DNA of 64,000 nt from Methylococcales bacterium (lineage in GTDB: Bacteria; Pseudomonadota; Gammaproteobacteria; Methylococcales; Methylomonadaceae): positions 1 through 64,000 of the forward strand of contig JAQTPT010000005.1 in assembly GCA_028712795.1 (NCBI GenBank), written 5' to 3'. The notes below the pieces were generated by a model. That model worked only from the letters and a program-made list of their open reading frames with translations. It was not told where the DNA came from and ran no database searches. The position numbers were made by a program, and so were the translations under genes. Shown piece by piece: positions 17,924 to 27,854 of the stretch (its first letter is position 1; each line of letters opens with the position of its first letter).

Positions 17924-18244
17924 CTAATCCCAAGGCGCTTCATTGTCATTATAAGCAACAAAGTCTTTATCCGCCGCATAGGTCATCACGCCAAGTGATG
18001 CATTATTACCCGGAGCGCTGGTTTTGGTAGGGGCAGTCTGCGGTCTTGGTTTACCCGTAGTGATTGTAGTGGTTCCGGTTGATTCCAAGGAATCGGATCG
18101 AGGTTGCCATCGTGTAAAAAGGGTAATGTCCTTATCAGCGGGGACAAACCATTTCTTATTGGCTGCATCCCATCTTGCGCCAAGTGCTTTTGCCTCATCC
18201 TTTTGCGCAAAAGGTACCTTAAGATAAGTTTTCGAGTCGGCCAT
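17924..18244 (-). CDS. DUF5710-domain protein
   Basis: This 106-residue protein begins TYLKVPFAQKDEAKALGARW followed by DAANKKWFVP, the small DUF5710 domain (residues 5-38) that is also found attached to primase-like and phage proteins. The rest is a low-complexity Thr/Pro/Ser linker and an acidic end (YNDNEAPWD). The domain is thought to bind nucleic acid in some contexts, but no function is established. Its start faces the divergent phoB gene about 220 bp away. Confidence 0.7.
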   Translation of the reverse strand: MADSKTYLKVPFAQKDEAKALGARWDAANKKWFVPADKDITLFTRWQPRSDSLESTGTTTITTGKPRPQTAPTKTSAPGNNASLGVMTYAADKDFVAYNDNEAPWD

Positions 18245-18412
18245 TTTACGGGGGCAGGGTTGATTGAGTTAATCGGCTTATTATAAGGCATTGCCTACAC
18301 TGGCTGATCAGAAATTTAAACCGTTAGGTTTCTATGCGATTAATGACATGACAACAAGCTTTACCCCCTTCGATCCCTATAGAATCTTGACACTACATAT
18401 TCTTGTCATAAA

Positions 18413-18437
18413 AGGGTAACAAGCTTTTTGTTATAAT
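18413..18437 (+). promoter_or_regulatory. Candidate phoB promoter with weak Pho-box resemblance
   Basis: TATAAT at 18432-18437 is a good -10 element. No -35 lies at the normal distance; instead TTGTCAT (18413-18419), four bases, then GGGTAAC (18424-18430) sits where an activator site would replace it. Only the first heptamer is close to the Pho-box unit CTGTCAT, so autoregulation is a weak inference. Confidence 0.3.
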
Positions 18438-18463
18438 CCCCAATTTCCATCTAATGTGTATTT

Positions 18464-19156
18464 ATGCCCAATTTTAAAATTCTCGTTGTTGAAGATGAAG
18501 ATGCTATCAGAGCAATGTTAATGATGATTCTTGAGCAGGCCGGCTTCATGCCCATTGCAGCCGCCGATGCGGAAGAGGCGCAGATAGCGCTGGACAACAA
18601 TGGACCGGATTTAATACTGCTGGACTGGATGCTGCCAGGCATCAGCGGTGTAGAATGGGCCAGACGTTTGAAGAAAGAAACCCTTTATAGGGAAATTCCC
18701 ATCATATTATTGACGGCGCGCGGTGAGGAAGAGGATAAAGTTAAAGGCCTTGAAATTGGCGCTGATGACTATGTAACTAAGCCTTTCTCCCCTAAAGAAT
18801 TAGTCGCGCGTATCCGGGCCGTTCTGCGCAGAAGTGGAAAAATACAGGGCCAGGCCCAAATCACCTTGGGTGATTTGATACTGGATACTGAACAGCACCG
18901 GCTAAGCATCGGCGATAAGCAATTGGAAGTAAGTCCCACCGAATTCCGGTTAATGCATTTTTTTATGACCCATCCCGATAAAGTATACAGCCGCACTCAA
19001 TTGCTTGATCAGGTTTGGGGGCGCAGTGTCTATATTGAGGAACGCACAATTGATGTGCATATTCGCCGCCTTAGAAAAATTCTTGAAGAATATGGCCGGG
19101 AAGATCTCGTGCAAACCGTGCGTGGCTTTGGTTATCGGTTTTCATTGGTGGATTAA
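18464..19156 (+). CDS. phoB: Phosphate-regulon response regulator PhoB
   Basis: The 230-residue protein is an OmpR/PhoB-type regulator. The receiver domain (1-120) has acidic residues in LVVEDEDA, the phospho-accepting Asp54 in [10 protein letters not shown], and the conserved Lys in [20 protein letters not shown]. The C-terminal winged helix has [16 protein letters not shown] and [16 protein letters not shown] with VRGFGYRF. It activates phosphate-scavenging genes when phosphorylated by the kinase encoded 5 bp downstream. Length and pairing with phoR make PhoB the best name among OmpR-type regulators. Confidence 0.92.
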   Translation: MPNFKILVVEDEDAIRAMLMMILEQAGFMPIAAADAEEAQIALDNNGPDLILLDWMLPGISGVEWARRLKKETLYREIPIILLTARGEEEDKVKGLEIGADDYVTKPFSPKELVARIRAVLRRSGKIQGQAQITLGDLILDTEQHRLSIGDKQLEVSPTEFRLMHFFMTHPDKVYSRTQLLDQVWGRSVYIEERTIDVHIRRLRKILEEYGREDLVQTVRGFGYRFSLVD

Positions 19157-19161
19157 GCGCT

Positions 19162-20439
19162 ATGGGTATCTGGCAAAAAGAGATAACCACCCTGCTTTTG
19201 CTATTGTTGGCAACAGCCATTGTAGGAGGAATGACAGGGCTTTTTCTGCCGCTACTGATCTTGCTGATGTTGGCCGTCATTGTGCGTCAGGTCGTTCTGA
19301 TCAGCCGGTTTGAAAAATGGATAAGTACTGGAGGGCGGAACAAATACCCCAAAGCAACAGGCGTTTGGGAAAACATTTACTATCATGTTTACCGTCTTAA
19401 AAAAGAAGAAAAACGCCGCAAAAAGAAACTGGGCAAAATGATCGACCAATTTCGCCAGTCCACCGAAGCTTTGCCTGATGCCGCTGTTGTTTTGGGCATG
19501 CATGATGAAATTGAGTGGGCAAACAAGGCCGCAAGAGAAGTTTTAGGTTTGCAGCAATCTGACAAAGGCCAGCGAATCCCCAACCTAATCCGTTTTCCTG
19601 AATTTATTCGTTATCTCAAATCAGGGAATTATAATGTAGCGGTTACTTTGCCATCGCCAGTCGATAACCGCATTATTCTGGAAGTGCGGATTGTGCCCTA
19701 TGGCGCCGGGCTTAGGCTATTATTAGCGCAAGATGTCACGCAACTTAAAAAAATGGAACGGATGCGCAAGGATTTTGTGGCGAATGTATCACATGAGCTG
19801 AGAACGCCATTAACGGTATTAAAAGGTTATCTGGAAACCTTGCAGGATCTGGATGACGGGCATTCACCGTTGTTGACCAGTTCGTTCCAGCAAATGCAGG
19901 GTCAAACCGAGCGCATGCAGCATCTGGTGGATGATTTATTATTACTGACTCGTCTGGAAACCCAACAGAAGAAACCTCTGTGTGTCAACGTGCCCGCACT
20001 ATTAAGCCAGATCTGCAAAGAAGGCGATACCCTTGAAAATGCATCAAGACGGATCAATTTAACGTTAGAAACAGCGGCTCATATTATTGGCGAAGAGCAA
20101 GAATTACGGAGCGCATTCACCAATTTATTAGGTAATGCACTGAAATACTCACCAGCAGATTCGGAAGTAAAAGTGCGCTGGTATCAAGACAACCAGTCCA
20201 TCGTGCTGGCTATTGAAGATCAGGGTGAAGGTATTGCAAAGTTAGATATTCCCAGAGTCACAGAACGGTTTTACCGGGTTGAAACCAAACGAGCCAAAAA
20301 AGTGAACGGAACCGGGCTTGGTTTGGCCATCGTCAAACATGTGCTAATGCGCCACGATGCCCAGTTGAACATCACCAGCGAGTTAGGCAAAGGGAGTTGT
20401 TTTAGCTGTCGCTTTCCTGCCGGACGAATCTGTAATTAA
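19162..20439 (+). CDS. phoR: Phosphate sensor histidine kinase PhoR
   Basis: The 425-residue kinase has two adjacent N-terminal membrane helices (about 8-46) with almost no periplasmic part, as in PhoR. A basic region (KKEEKRRKKKLGKM) and a PAS domain (about 95-190, PDAAVVLGMHDEIEWANKAA) follow. The HisKA motif FVANVSHELRTPLTVLKGYL has the phosphorylated His at 211. The ATPase domain has LLGNALKYSP, DQGEGI and GTGLGLAIVKHV. It phosphorylates and dephosphorylates PhoB according to phosphate supply. The gene directly follows phoB; no pstSCAB-phoU genes are nearby. Confidence 0.92.
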   Translation: MGIWQKEITTLLLLLLATAIVGGMTGLFLPLLILLMLAVIVRQVVLISRFEKWISTGGRNKYPKATGVWENIYYHVYRLKKEEKRRKKKLGKMIDQFRQSTEALPDAAVVLGMHDEIEWANKAAREVLGLQQSDKGQRIPNLIRFPEFIRYLKSGNYNVAVTLPSPVDNRIILEVRIVPYGAGLRLLLAQDVTQLKKMERMRKDFVANVSHELRTPLTVLKGYLETLQDLDDGHSPLLTSSFQQMQGQTERMQHLVDDLLLLTRLETQQKKPLCVNVPALLSQICKEGDTLENASRRINLTLETAAHIIGEEQELRSAFTNLLGNALKYSPADSEVKVRWYQDNQSIVLAIEDQGEGIAKLDIPRVTERFYRVETKRAKKVNGTGLGLAIVKHVLMRHDAQLNITSELGKGSCFSCRFPAGRICN

Positions 20440-20548
20440 TTTAAGTATCCAAGGCTTTTAGCTAAGGGATGGGCTAGGTGGACATTTGGTTGAAAAACAA
20501 TATTCCGGCTAGAGACCACAACGGCCCCCTCGCCGGATTGATCCGGCA

Positions 20549-20911
20549 TTAGCTTTTGCCAGGTAACATGCCTACCGAGCCAGGTTTAATGCGTTTACAA
20601 GTTACAACGACATCTTCCAAATGGCATTGTTTTTTATCGTTATTTGTACCACTGCAATTGGTACAAACTGCTTTGCCATTATCTTTTACTGCCTCGACAT
20701 GCCAACCGTAACCTTGCGTCTGACAAAATCTTTTACTGTAGTTTTTAATGTTGAAGGGTTTTGAAGCCATTGCAATCGCTTCCGGCTCTACTGCACAGCC
20801 AGGCGAAGGTAGCGTATTCGCCATAAGATCCCGGTAAATATATTCTGTTGCAAATGTGGTACTTGAAAATAGGGCTAATGCTGCAAGCAAGCCTAATAAA
20901 TTTAGTCTCAT
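20549..20911 (-). CDS. Secreted cysteine-containing protein of unknown function
   Basis: This 120-residue protein has a clear signal peptide (MRLNLLGLLAALALFSSTTF, cleavage near ATA/TE). The mature part has six cysteines (GC, FC, VC, NC, QC, TC), among them VCTNC, which could form three disulfides or bind a metal in the periplasm. I do not recognise a family. It lies convergent to phoR and is followed on the same strand by two other small genes further right. The start is supported by a GGAGAG-like sequence upstream. Confidence 0.6.
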   Translation of the reverse strand: MRLNLLGLLAALALFSSTTFATEYIYRDLMANTLPSPGCAVEPEAIAMASKPFNIKNYSKRFCQTQGYGWHVEAVKDNGKAVCTNCSGTNNDKKQCHLEDVVVTCKRIKPGSVGMLPGKS

Positions 20912-21004
20912 GATTCTCTCCTGGCCGTTATCGTTTCTTTTTATGAAATTGTAATGCGCTAAAATAAATACAAATTATTGCCTAAATTAAAGCAAGAAAA
21001 TTTA

Positions 21005-21226
21005 TTAATAATCTTTTAGTATCCGGATATTCAATTGGGCATTTTCCTCTTGAACTTGCTGCTTGATGGGGGCAAATTTTTCGTTCTCACTTTGTTTAAT
21101 CAGAAGAATACCTGTCACTATGACAAACACTGTAATACCCACATAGATCCAGAATCGGTCTTTTTGCTGTTCTACGTCACTCATTTTGCCCGCCTTTTGT
21201 TGTGCTACTTTGCTCATTTCATTCAC
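21005..21226 (-). CDS. Small single-pass membrane protein
   Basis: The 73-residue product has a hydrophilic, charged N-terminus, one membrane helix at about 26-44 (FWIYVGITVFVIVTGILLI) and a hydrophilic C-terminal tail rich in Glu, Lys and Gln that could form a short coiled coil. No family is recognised. It lies 7 bp after the thioredoxin-fold gene on the same strand, so the two are probably cotranscribed, which suggests a membrane partner for that redox protein. Confidence 0.55.
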   Translation of the reverse strand: MNEMSKVAQQKAGKMSDVEQQKDRFWIYVGITVFVIVTGILLIKQSENEKFAPIKQQVQEENAQLNIRILKDY

Positions 21227-21233
21227 CTTTTTA

Positions 21234-21467
21234 CTATTTTAAGTCATCGATGGCTGCGCCAAAGTTGATATGAAAAACTTGTTCGCTTAGGACTAATGCC
21301 GGAACTGACTTTACCCCCGTACTTTCTGCTTCGGCTATCCGGCCCGGCTGTTCTCCCAAATGTACAACTTCAACTTCATACTTTGAACGGTCAATAGCTT
21401 CGGCCACCAACTGCTCTGCACCCAAACAGACTGGGCAGCCGGCATGATAAAAAATTGCGGTACTCAT
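21234..21467 (-). CDS. Small thioredoxin/glutaredoxin-fold protein
   Basis: This 77-residue protein begins STAIFYHAGCPVCLGAEQLV. The CPVC pair after the first strand is a thioredoxin-fold redox motif, and VKSVPALVL supplies the cis-proline loop. Its size resembles small glutaredoxin-like proteins. It could reduce disulfides or mixed thiols in the cytoplasm, since no signal peptide is visible. It forms a likely operon with the membrane protein gene 7 bp downstream. The true substrate is unknown. Confidence 0.7.
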   Translation of the reverse strand: MSTAIFYHAGCPVCLGAEQLVAEAIDRSKYEVEVVHLGEQPGRIAEAESTGVKSVPALVLSEQVFHINFGAAIDDLK

Positions 21468-21819
21468 AATAATTTCCCCATAAATAAAAGTAGTGAATCG
21501 ATACTTTATAACAATGCAAAGAACATGTCAATTAATTTTCGATTCGATACTAATTTACCAATAATGACTGGCATCCACCAAACTCTTATCCCTTCATCCA
21601 AACATTTTTCATGCTTGGAAAACTTTGCCGTCGCCATGCACCAAACCCATGCTTAAATCATGAAAAAAATATTGATAAACCTGACCTTTTTGAACTGAAA
21701 GCAGTGCAATCAATACAGCATTTTGCGGCAAATTCTGCGATAATGAAATCTCAATATTTCGCAATGAATCTGCGTTTCTCTTACACCAGCCTATTATTTT
21801 TTTATTCGACAACGGACAC
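21468..21819. other. Intergenic region upstream of zwf
   Basis: About 350 bp separate the divergent thioredoxin-fold gene and zwf. I see no gene of recognisable family here. The region should contain both promoters, but no single strong consensus stood out. Confidence 0.5.
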
Positions 21820-23289
21820 ATGAAAGCAAAAAAAACATTTCAACCCTGTGATTTAGTGATTTATGGCGCATTGGGCGATCTATCGAAACGCAAGCTGCTT
21901 ATTTCCTTATATCGTCTTGAAAATGCAAATTTTATCGAACCGGATACTCGTATTATCGGTGTCGACCTTCATGATCTGAAAACCCCGGAATTTGTTGAGG
22001 TTGCGCACAAAAGCTTGCAGGCGTTTTTACATGAAGACGTTGATGCCTCTGTGTGGGAGCGCTTTTCAGCCAGGCTTTCCTATCTAAAAATAGACCTGAC
22101 TCAGCCGGATCAATATCTGCATTTGAACGCCGTCATTGACCAGGACTCAAGAATCATGGTCAATTATTTTGCCGTATCGCCATTTTTATTTAAACGCATT
22201 TGCCAGGGACTCGCTAAATCCGGAGTCTTGACAGAAAGCTCGCGCATGGTAATGGAAAAACCCATTGGTCACGATCTTAAGTCATCAAAAGAAATTAATG
22301 ACGTAGTCGCTAGCGTGTTCAATGAAAGTCAGGTCTATCGTATCGATCATTACCTGGGCAAAGAAACTGTATTGAATTTACTCGCCTTGCGTTTTGCCAA
22401 CTCCATTTTCACCACTAACTGGAATCACAATACCATCGATCATATTCAGATTACCGTCGCTGAAGAAGTCGGCATTGAAGGCCGCTGGGATTATTTTGAT
22501 AAAACCGGACAATTGCGTGACATGCTGCAAAATCATCTGTTACAGATTCTCACCTTTATTGCCATGGAACCGCCTGTCAATCTGGAAGCCGAAAGCATCC
22601 ATAATGAAAAAATAAAAGTCCTTAAAGCGCTGCGTCCGATTACCAGCAACAACGTTGAAGAAAAAACCGTGCGCGGGCAGTACACCAGCGGGTATATTAA
22701 AGGTAAATCAGTTCCCGGCTATCTTGATGAAGGCGGCGCAAATACTGAAAGCACGACGGAAAGTTTCGTCGCCTTACGGGTTGATATTGATAACTGGCGT
22801 TGGGCAGGCGTACCCTTCTACTTGCGGACAGGCAAACGCTTAACCGGCAAACGCACCGAAATCGTCGTGTACTTTAAGCAACTGCCACACAACATTTTTA
22901 AAGACAGCTTTCGTGAACTGCCGCCTAATAAACTGATAATTCATCTGCAACCGAATGAAGGCGTGGAGATCGAGATGCTAAATAAAATACCCGGCATTGA
23001 TGAACATATTAAGCTGAAAAAAACCAAGTTGGATTTAAGCTTTTCCGATACCTTTAAAAAGAGCAGTATTTTCGGCGGCTATGAAAAACTGATACTGGAA
23101 GCCATGCGCGGCAACCCAACGCTGTTTCTTAGCCGCGAAGAAATTGAACAGGCCTGGACATGGATTGATTCCATACAGAACGCATGGCATCATTATAAAG
23201 ACACCCCCAAGCCTTACCCTGCCGGCACTTGGGGGCCAGTCGCATCAGTTGCTTTGATTGCCAGAGATGGCCGATCCTGGGAAGAATAA
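21820..23289 (+). CDS. zwf: Glucose-6-phosphate 1-dehydrogenase
   Basis: The 489-residue enzyme has the N-terminal coenzyme motif [20 protein letters not shown] and the catalytic signature [20 protein letters not shown]. It also has MEKPIGHDL, and [14 protein letters not shown] in the C-terminal domain. It oxidises glucose 6-phosphate to 6-phosphogluconolactone with NAD(P). It is followed at 35 bp by edd, then eda, forming the Entner-Doudoroff block; no 6-phosphogluconolactonase gene lies between them. Length is normal. Confidence 0.96.
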   Translation: MKAKKTFQPCDLVIYGALGDLSKRKLLISLYRLENANFIEPDTRIIGVDLHDLKTPEFVEVAHKSLQAFLHEDVDASVWERFSARLSYLKIDLTQPDQYLHLNAVIDQDSRIMVNYFAVSPFLFKRICQGLAKSGVLTESSRMVMEKPIGHDLKSSKEINDVVASVFNESQVYRIDHYLGKETVLNLLALRFANSIFTTNWNHNTIDHIQITVAEEVGIEGRWDYFDKTGQLRDMLQNHLLQILTFIAMEPPVNLEAESIHNEKIKVLKALRPITSNNVEEKTVRGQYTSGYIKGKSVPGYLDEGGANTESTTESFVALRVDIDNWRWAGVPFYLRTGKRLTGKRTEIVVYFKQLPHNIFKDSFRELPPNKLIIHLQPNEGVEIEMLNKIPGIDEHIKLKKTKLDLSFSDTFKKSSIFGGYEKLILEAMRGNPTLFLSREEIEQAWTWIDSIQNAWHHYKDTPKPYPAGTWGPVASVALIARDGRSWEE

Positions 23290-23324
23290 CCTCTCCTCAA
23301 TGTAACCCTAAACTAGGAAAAAAT

Positions 23325-25145
23325 ATGCATCCCGTAATTGAAAAAGTGACGCAAGAAATAATTGAGCGCAGTCATAAGACCCGCTCAGCCTACCTCAACT
23401 ACATTGATGCCATCGCTAAAAAAGGCCCTATCCGTTCAGGAATGGGCTGTGGCAATTTGGCCCACGGCTTTGCTGCGTGCAGTGCCAGCGAGAAAGCTGA
23501 TTTGACAGGCGACCAAAAAGCCAATATCGCCATCATCACTTCGTATAATGATATGCTGTCGGCCCACCAACCCTACAAGGATGCGCCTGATTTAATCAAA
23601 GCGGCGATCAGGGAAGCGGGCGGCGTCGCTCAGGTTGCCGGTGGCGTGCCGGCCATGTGTGACGGCATCACGCAGGGTCAACCGGGTATGGAACTGTCGT
23701 TATTTAGCCGTGACTTGATTGCCATGGCCACCGCGATAGGCATGAGCCACAACATGTTTGACGGTGCATTGTACCTGGGCGTTTGCGACAAAATCGTACC
23801 CGGACTACTGATCGGCGCGCTCAGCTTTGGTCACTTACCAGCGATATTTGTCCCGGCAGGCCCCATGCCCAGCGGCTTGACCAACAAAGAAAAAGCCCGT
23901 GCCCGCCAAGCATACGCTACCGGTAAAATTGGCCGGAAAGAACTGCTTGAAGCGGAGTCTGCGTCCTATCACAGCCCCGGTACTTGTACATTTTACGGCA
24001 CTGCCAACAGCAACCAGATGATGATGGAAATTATGGGACTGCATCTGCCTGGCAGCTCATTCATCAACCCTTACACACCCTTACGTGATGAACTGACCAA
24101 AGCGGCTGCCAGGCAAGTTTTAAAATTTACGGCGCTGGGCAATGATTATCGCCCAATTGCCCATGTAGTTTCCGAAAAAGCAATAGTCAATGCAGTCATC
24201 GGTTTGTTGGCAACGGGAGGGTCGACCAACCACACCATGCACTTGATCGCTATTGCCCGTGCAGCGGGAATCGTTCTTAACTGGGATGATTTTGACAGAC
24301 TTTCCAAAGCCGTTCCGTTAATCGCAAAAATCTATCCAAACGGCCCGGCTGACGTTAACCATTTTCAGGCTGCTGGCGGCATGGGCGTATTAATTGCCGA
24401 GCTGTTAAGAAACGGGCTTTTGCATGAAGATACAGTAACCGTTGCCGACCAGCGCGGCATGAACAGTTATTGTCAAGAGCCCAAGCTAATTGACGGCAAA
24501 TTGATTTGGGAGCCCGTCCCGGATGTTTCTTTAGACACCAACGTGCTCGGTACTGTTGAAAAACCCTTTGCTACAGGTGGCGGTTTACATGTAATGCACG
24601 GTAATTTAGGACGAGGTATATCCAAACTGTCCGCAGTGTCTCCTGAACATCAAATCGTTGAAGCGCCAGCCATCGTTTTCGATGACCAGGAAGATATGCT
24701 CGCCGCCTTCAAACGCGGTGAATTGGAAAAGGATTTTGTTGCTGTCTTACGCTTTCAGGGGCCTCGATCTAATGGCATGCCGGAACTTCATAAACTGACG
24801 CCACCCTTAGGCGTATTGCAAGATAAAGGCTTCAAAGTCGCCCTGGTTACAGACGGGCGCATGTCCGGCGCTTCAGGCAAGGTCCCTTCAGCTATCCACA
24901 TGTGTCCGGAATGTGAGTCCGGCGGCCCCCTAGCTAAAGTGCAAACTGGCGACATAATTGCGATGAACCTGCAAACCGGCCATATCAATGTTTTGGTTGA
25001 CGAAGCTGAATTCAATGCCCGGATTCCAGCACCCAATACCGCAAAGAACCACCACTATGGCACGGGACGCGAGATGTTTGGCGGCTTCCGGCTGGGTGCG
25101 TCTTCTGCTGAAACTGGGGCCTCTAATCTGTTTCTTGTTGATTAA
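23325..25145 (+). CDS. edd: Phosphogluconate dehydratase (Entner-Doudoroff)
   Basis: From ATG 23325 the product is 606 residues, matching Edd length. An upstream in-frame start at 23229 would overlap zwf and is less likely, and AGGA precedes the chosen start. The protein has [39 protein letters not shown] and [20 protein letters not shown]. It also has [18 protein letters not shown], all IlvD/Edd family motifs with cysteines for a 4Fe-4S cluster. It dehydrates 6-phosphogluconate to 2-keto-3-deoxy-6-phosphogluconate, the substrate of Eda encoded next. Confidence 0.96.
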   Translation: MHPVIEKVTQEIIERSHKTRSAYLNYIDAIAKKGPIRSGMGCGNLAHGFAACSASEKADLTGDQKANIAIITSYNDMLSAHQPYKDAPDLIKAAIREAGGVAQVAGGVPAMCDGITQGQPGMELSLFSRDLIAMATAIGMSHNMFDGALYLGVCDKIVPGLLIGALSFGHLPAIFVPAGPMPSGLTNKEKARARQAYATGKIGRKELLEAESASYHSPGTCTFYGTANSNQMMMEIMGLHLPGSSFINPYTPLRDELTKAAARQVLKFTALGNDYRPIAHVVSEKAIVNAVIGLLATGGSTNHTMHLIAIARAAGIVLNWDDFDRLSKAVPLIAKIYPNGPADVNHFQAAGGMGVLIAELLRNGLLHEDTVTVADQRGMNSYCQEPKLIDGKLIWEPVPDVSLDTNVLGTVEKPFATGGGLHVMHGNLGRGISKLSAVSPEHQIVEAPAIVFDDQEDMLAAFKRGELEKDFVAVLRFQGPRSNGMPELHKLTPPLGVLQDKGFKVALVTDGRMSGASGKVPSAIHMCPECESGGPLAKVQTGDIIAMNLQTGHINVLVDEAEFNARIPAPNTAKNHHYGTGREMFGGFRLGASSAETGASNLFLVD

Positions 25146-25203
25146 CGGATAGGTACAAGGTTCAAGGTGAAAGGTACAAAAAAGCAACCAACAACACCCT
25201 GAA
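25146..25203. repeat. AAGGT-rich inverted repeat
   Basis: After the edd stop the plus strand reads GGTACAAGGTTCAAGGTGAA, and its complement reappears as GAACCTTTTACC at the start of the heptamer array. Similar AAGGT/ACCTT inverted repeats occur at 31948-32026, near 9785 and near 52690. Confidence 0.55.
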
Positions 25204-25276
25204 CCTTTTACCTTTTACCTTTTACCTTTTACCTTTTACCTTTTACCTTTTACCTTTTACCTTTTACCTTTTACCT
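25204..25276 (+). repeat. Heptanucleotide tandem array (CCTTTTA, ten copies)
   Basis: Ten perfect consecutive copies of CCTTTTA run from 25204 to 25273, followed by a partial CCT. The array ends eight bases before the eda start codon and fills the place where its ribosome-binding site should be. Such a perfect array can change copy number by slippage. Confidence 0.95.
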
Positions 25277-25283
25277 AAAAACC

Positions 25284-25934
25284 ATGAATTCAAACAACTG
25301 GAAAATTCAACCTAAAGACGTTTTAAACGCTGGCCCTGTGATGCCCGTTATGGTCATTCAAAATCTGGATGACGCCGTGCCTTTGGCGAAAGCCCTGGTT
25401 GCAGGCGGAATTAAGGTACTGGAAATCACTCTGCGCACACCTATCGCACTGGATGCTATCCGGCTCATCAGCCAGGAAGTCAAAGAGGCGATTGTCGGCG
25501 CCGGCACAATCACATCGCCCGAACAATTACAAGCCGCTGAAGATGCGGGCGCGGTTTTTGCCATTAGTCCCGGCTTGACGCCCACATTGCTGGCTGCCGC
25601 TAAAACAGGAAAAATTGCCTTGATTCCCGGGATATCAACCCTGTCGGAATTAATGACGGGCATGGAATACGGACTAGATCATTTTAAATTTTTTCCGGCT
25701 GAAGCCGCAGGTGGCATACCGATGCTAAAATCCATTGCAGGCCCCATTCCACAGGCTACTTTTTGCCCGACCGGCGGCATTTCACCTGAAAATTACAATG
25801 CTTATTTAAACCTGAGCAATGTCGCTTGCGTGGGCGGATCATGGTTAGTCCCTGCCGATGCCGTAAAATCGAAAAACTGGGCTAAAGTGACTGAATTGGC
25901 AAAGCAAGCCATTGACAATGTAACTCACGCTTGA
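25284..25934 (+). CDS. eda: 2-keto-3-deoxy-6-phosphogluconate (KDPG) aldolase
   Basis: This 216-residue class I aldolase has [20 protein letters not shown] and [13 protein letters not shown] with the catalytic Glu. The Schiff-base Lys is in the strand [11 protein letters not shown], and [17 protein letters not shown] follows. It splits KDPG to pyruvate and glyceraldehyde 3-phosphate, the last step of the Entner-Doudoroff route started by zwf and edd just upstream. No Shine-Dalgarno sequence is visible before the ATG because the CCTTTTA array occupies that place. Read-through from edd would have to cross the array. Confidence 0.95.
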   Translation: MNSNNWKIQPKDVLNAGPVMPVMVIQNLDDAVPLAKALVAGGIKVLEITLRTPIALDAIRLISQEVKEAIVGAGTITSPEQLQAAEDAGAVFAISPGLTPTLLAAAKTGKIALIPGISTLSELMTGMEYGLDHFKFFPAEAAGGIPMLKSIAGPIPQATFCPTGGISPENYNAYLNLSNVACVGGSWLVPADAVKSKNWAKVTELAKQAIDNVTHA

Positions 25935-26183
25935 GCAGTAAAACATTGTAAGGCGATTTACAAATTTATTTATTTTCAACGACTGCAAAGATGCAGTAAT
26001 CGCGTCAGGAGCATCAATCGAGAACAGCGCAGAATCAGTTGCCGAGGCGTAAAAATGGGCGCATAGCGTACTGTTCAGCCCTTTTTACAATGCAGAAGAT
26101 GGACAAAAAATCAGGAAGTAGGGTACATTCTTTACATAAAATCGACATAATGCCATTCCGTTTTTAAAACAGAGAGAAAAGCC

Positions 26184-27494
26184 ATGACCAATCTACGTAG
26201 TTTTACCTTATCTGAACACGATCAGCTCATTTGCGAGTTACCTGTTTTATCCGGAACCACTGGACCCGATGTCATCGATGTCGAGACACTGTATAAACAG
26301 ACAGGCATGTTTACTTACGACCCCGGTTTTACCTCTACCGCCAGCTGCAGCTCAACCATCACCTACATAGATGGTGAAGCGGGTATATTACTTTACCGTG
26401 GTTACCCCATTGAACAACTGGCGGAAAAATGTACTTTTCTGGAAGTCTGCTATCTATTGCTGAATGGCGAGTTGCCCGACAATGCACAAATGCAGGAGTT
26501 CGAAGGCACAATTACAATGCACACCATGGTGCATGACCAACTCACCAACTTCTTCAAAGGCTTTCGTCGCGATGCCCACCCGATGGCCATTATGGTTGCC
26601 GTAGTGGGTGCTCTGTCCTCTTTCTATCATGATGCCCTGGATATAAGGTCTAAAAAGGATCGTGACATCAGCGCCATACGCCTGATTGCCAAAGTACCGA
26701 CTATTGTGGCAATGTGTCATAAATACAGCATTGGCTTACCTTTTATGTATCCCCAAAACAAGCTGAGTTATGTGGAAAACTTTATGCGCATGATGCTGGG
26801 TACACCGTGCGATAATTTTGTACCTAATCCGGTATTGGTACGCGCATTGGACAGAATTTTAATTCTTCATGCCGATCATGAACAAAACGCTTCAACCTCA
26901 ACCGTCCGCCTGGCCGGTTCCAGTGGCGCTAACCCATACGCCTGCATTACCTCCGGGATTGCCTGTCTTTGGGGCGCGGCCCACGGCGGCGCTAACGAAG
27001 CAGTACTCAACATGCTTATAGAAATTGGCGATGTTTCGCGTATCCCTGCTTATATAGCCAAGGCCAAGGATAAAACCGACCCTTTCAGACTCATGGGCTT
27101 CGGCCACCGCGTTTATAAAAATTATGATCCACGCGCAACATTGATGCGCGCAACCTGCCATGAAGTCCTTACAGAGCTGGGGTTGCACGATGACCCATTG
27201 TTTAAATTAGCCCTTGAACTGGAACGCATTGCTCTTGAAGACAATTACTTTATCGAGAAAAAACTTTACCCGAATGTAGATTTTTATTCAGGTATCGTCT
27301 TTCATGCATTAGGGATTCCAACCAATATGTTCACCGCCATGTTTGCCATGGGCAGAACCGTAGGCTGGATTGCGCATTGGGATGAAATGATAGCTGACCC
27401 CAATCAAAAAATCGGACGGCCCAGACAACTTTATACCGGAAAAACAAGGCGTGATGTGCCAGCGCAACATGGTAAACTGGACATATATAAATAG
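26184..27494 (+). CDS. gltA: Citrate synthase (type II)
   Basis: The 436-residue protein has the type II hexameric form: an N-terminal strand domain ([24 protein letters not shown] region) and [17 protein letters not shown]. The catalytic His/Asp motifs are [35 protein letters not shown] and [14 protein letters not shown]. It condenses acetyl-CoA with oxaloacetate in the TCA cycle. GAGAGAAAAGCC before the ATG gives a plausible ribosome-binding site. The 250-bp gap from eda suggests its own promoter. Its 3' end overlaps a doubtful antisense frame. Confidence 0.95.
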   Translation: MTNLRSFTLSEHDQLICELPVLSGTTGPDVIDVETLYKQTGMFTYDPGFTSTASCSSTITYIDGEAGILLYRGYPIEQLAEKCTFLEVCYLLLNGELPDNAQMQEFEGTITMHTMVHDQLTNFFKGFRRDAHPMAIMVAVVGALSSFYHDALDIRSKKDRDISAIRLIAKVPTIVAMCHKYSIGLPFMYPQNKLSYVENFMRMMLGTPCDNFVPNPVLVRALDRILILHADHEQNASTSTVRLAGSSGANPYACITSGIACLWGAAHGGANEAVLNMLIEIGDVSRIPAYIAKAKDKTDPFRLMGFGHRVYKNYDPRATLMRATCHEVLTELGLHDDPLFKLALELERIALEDNYFIEKKLYPNVDFYSGIVFHALGIPTNMFTAMFAMGRTVGWIAHWDEMIADPNQKIGRPRQLYTGKTRRDVPAQHGKLDIYK

Positions 27495-27660
27495 CGTGTA
27501 AAGGATCACTTCCCGTTTTAATTGCATTTTCTGACGTGGTTATTTGATTGAACAGGTCTTCTGTTGCTTTTTTCTGTTGTCGATACTCATTGAGATCAAT
27601 AACTTTTCTGGCATTGGCCTTGTTTATTTGTTTTAACACGTTAGCGGCTATTTTTCTCAT
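27331..27660 (-). CDS. Doubtful small ORF, charged N-terminal half
   Basis: A 109-codon frame begins [20 protein letters not shown] with a good upstream AAGTAAGG. The first half is charged and could be a real small protein. The second half is read antisense through the end of gltA and has a composition unlike protein (many His, Phe, Trp). Either a short gene lost its stop, or the frame is chance. No family is recognised. Confidence 0.25.
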   Translation of the reverse strand: MRKIAANVLKQINKANARKVIDLNEYRQQKKATEDLFNQITTSENAIKTGSDPLHAIYICPVYHVALAHHALFFRYKVVWAVRFFDWGQLSFHPNAQSSLRFCPWQTWR

Positions 27661-27854
27661 GCCTTACTTTTAGATATTACTTGAATGATGATAAATCTAA
27701 AATGACTTAAAATTTTCTAATGTCCACAGCATGAAGTTGATTTTTTAACTTATACAATTTATATCCATCTCACCGGTAGCAAGTTTGATGCGCCTTCTCT
27801 CGTTGGCACATCCATTGCACAAGTTAGTTCAATACCATGGCTAAAAATTAAACA

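Noticed and set aside
23229..23324. Longer N-terminus for Edd
   Set aside because: It would overlap the end of zwf and adds residues unlike the family; ATG 23325 has AGGA upstream and gives the normal length.
25204..25276. Repeat array as a CRISPR
   Set aside because: The units are seven bases long, contiguous and without spacers; no cas gene is near.
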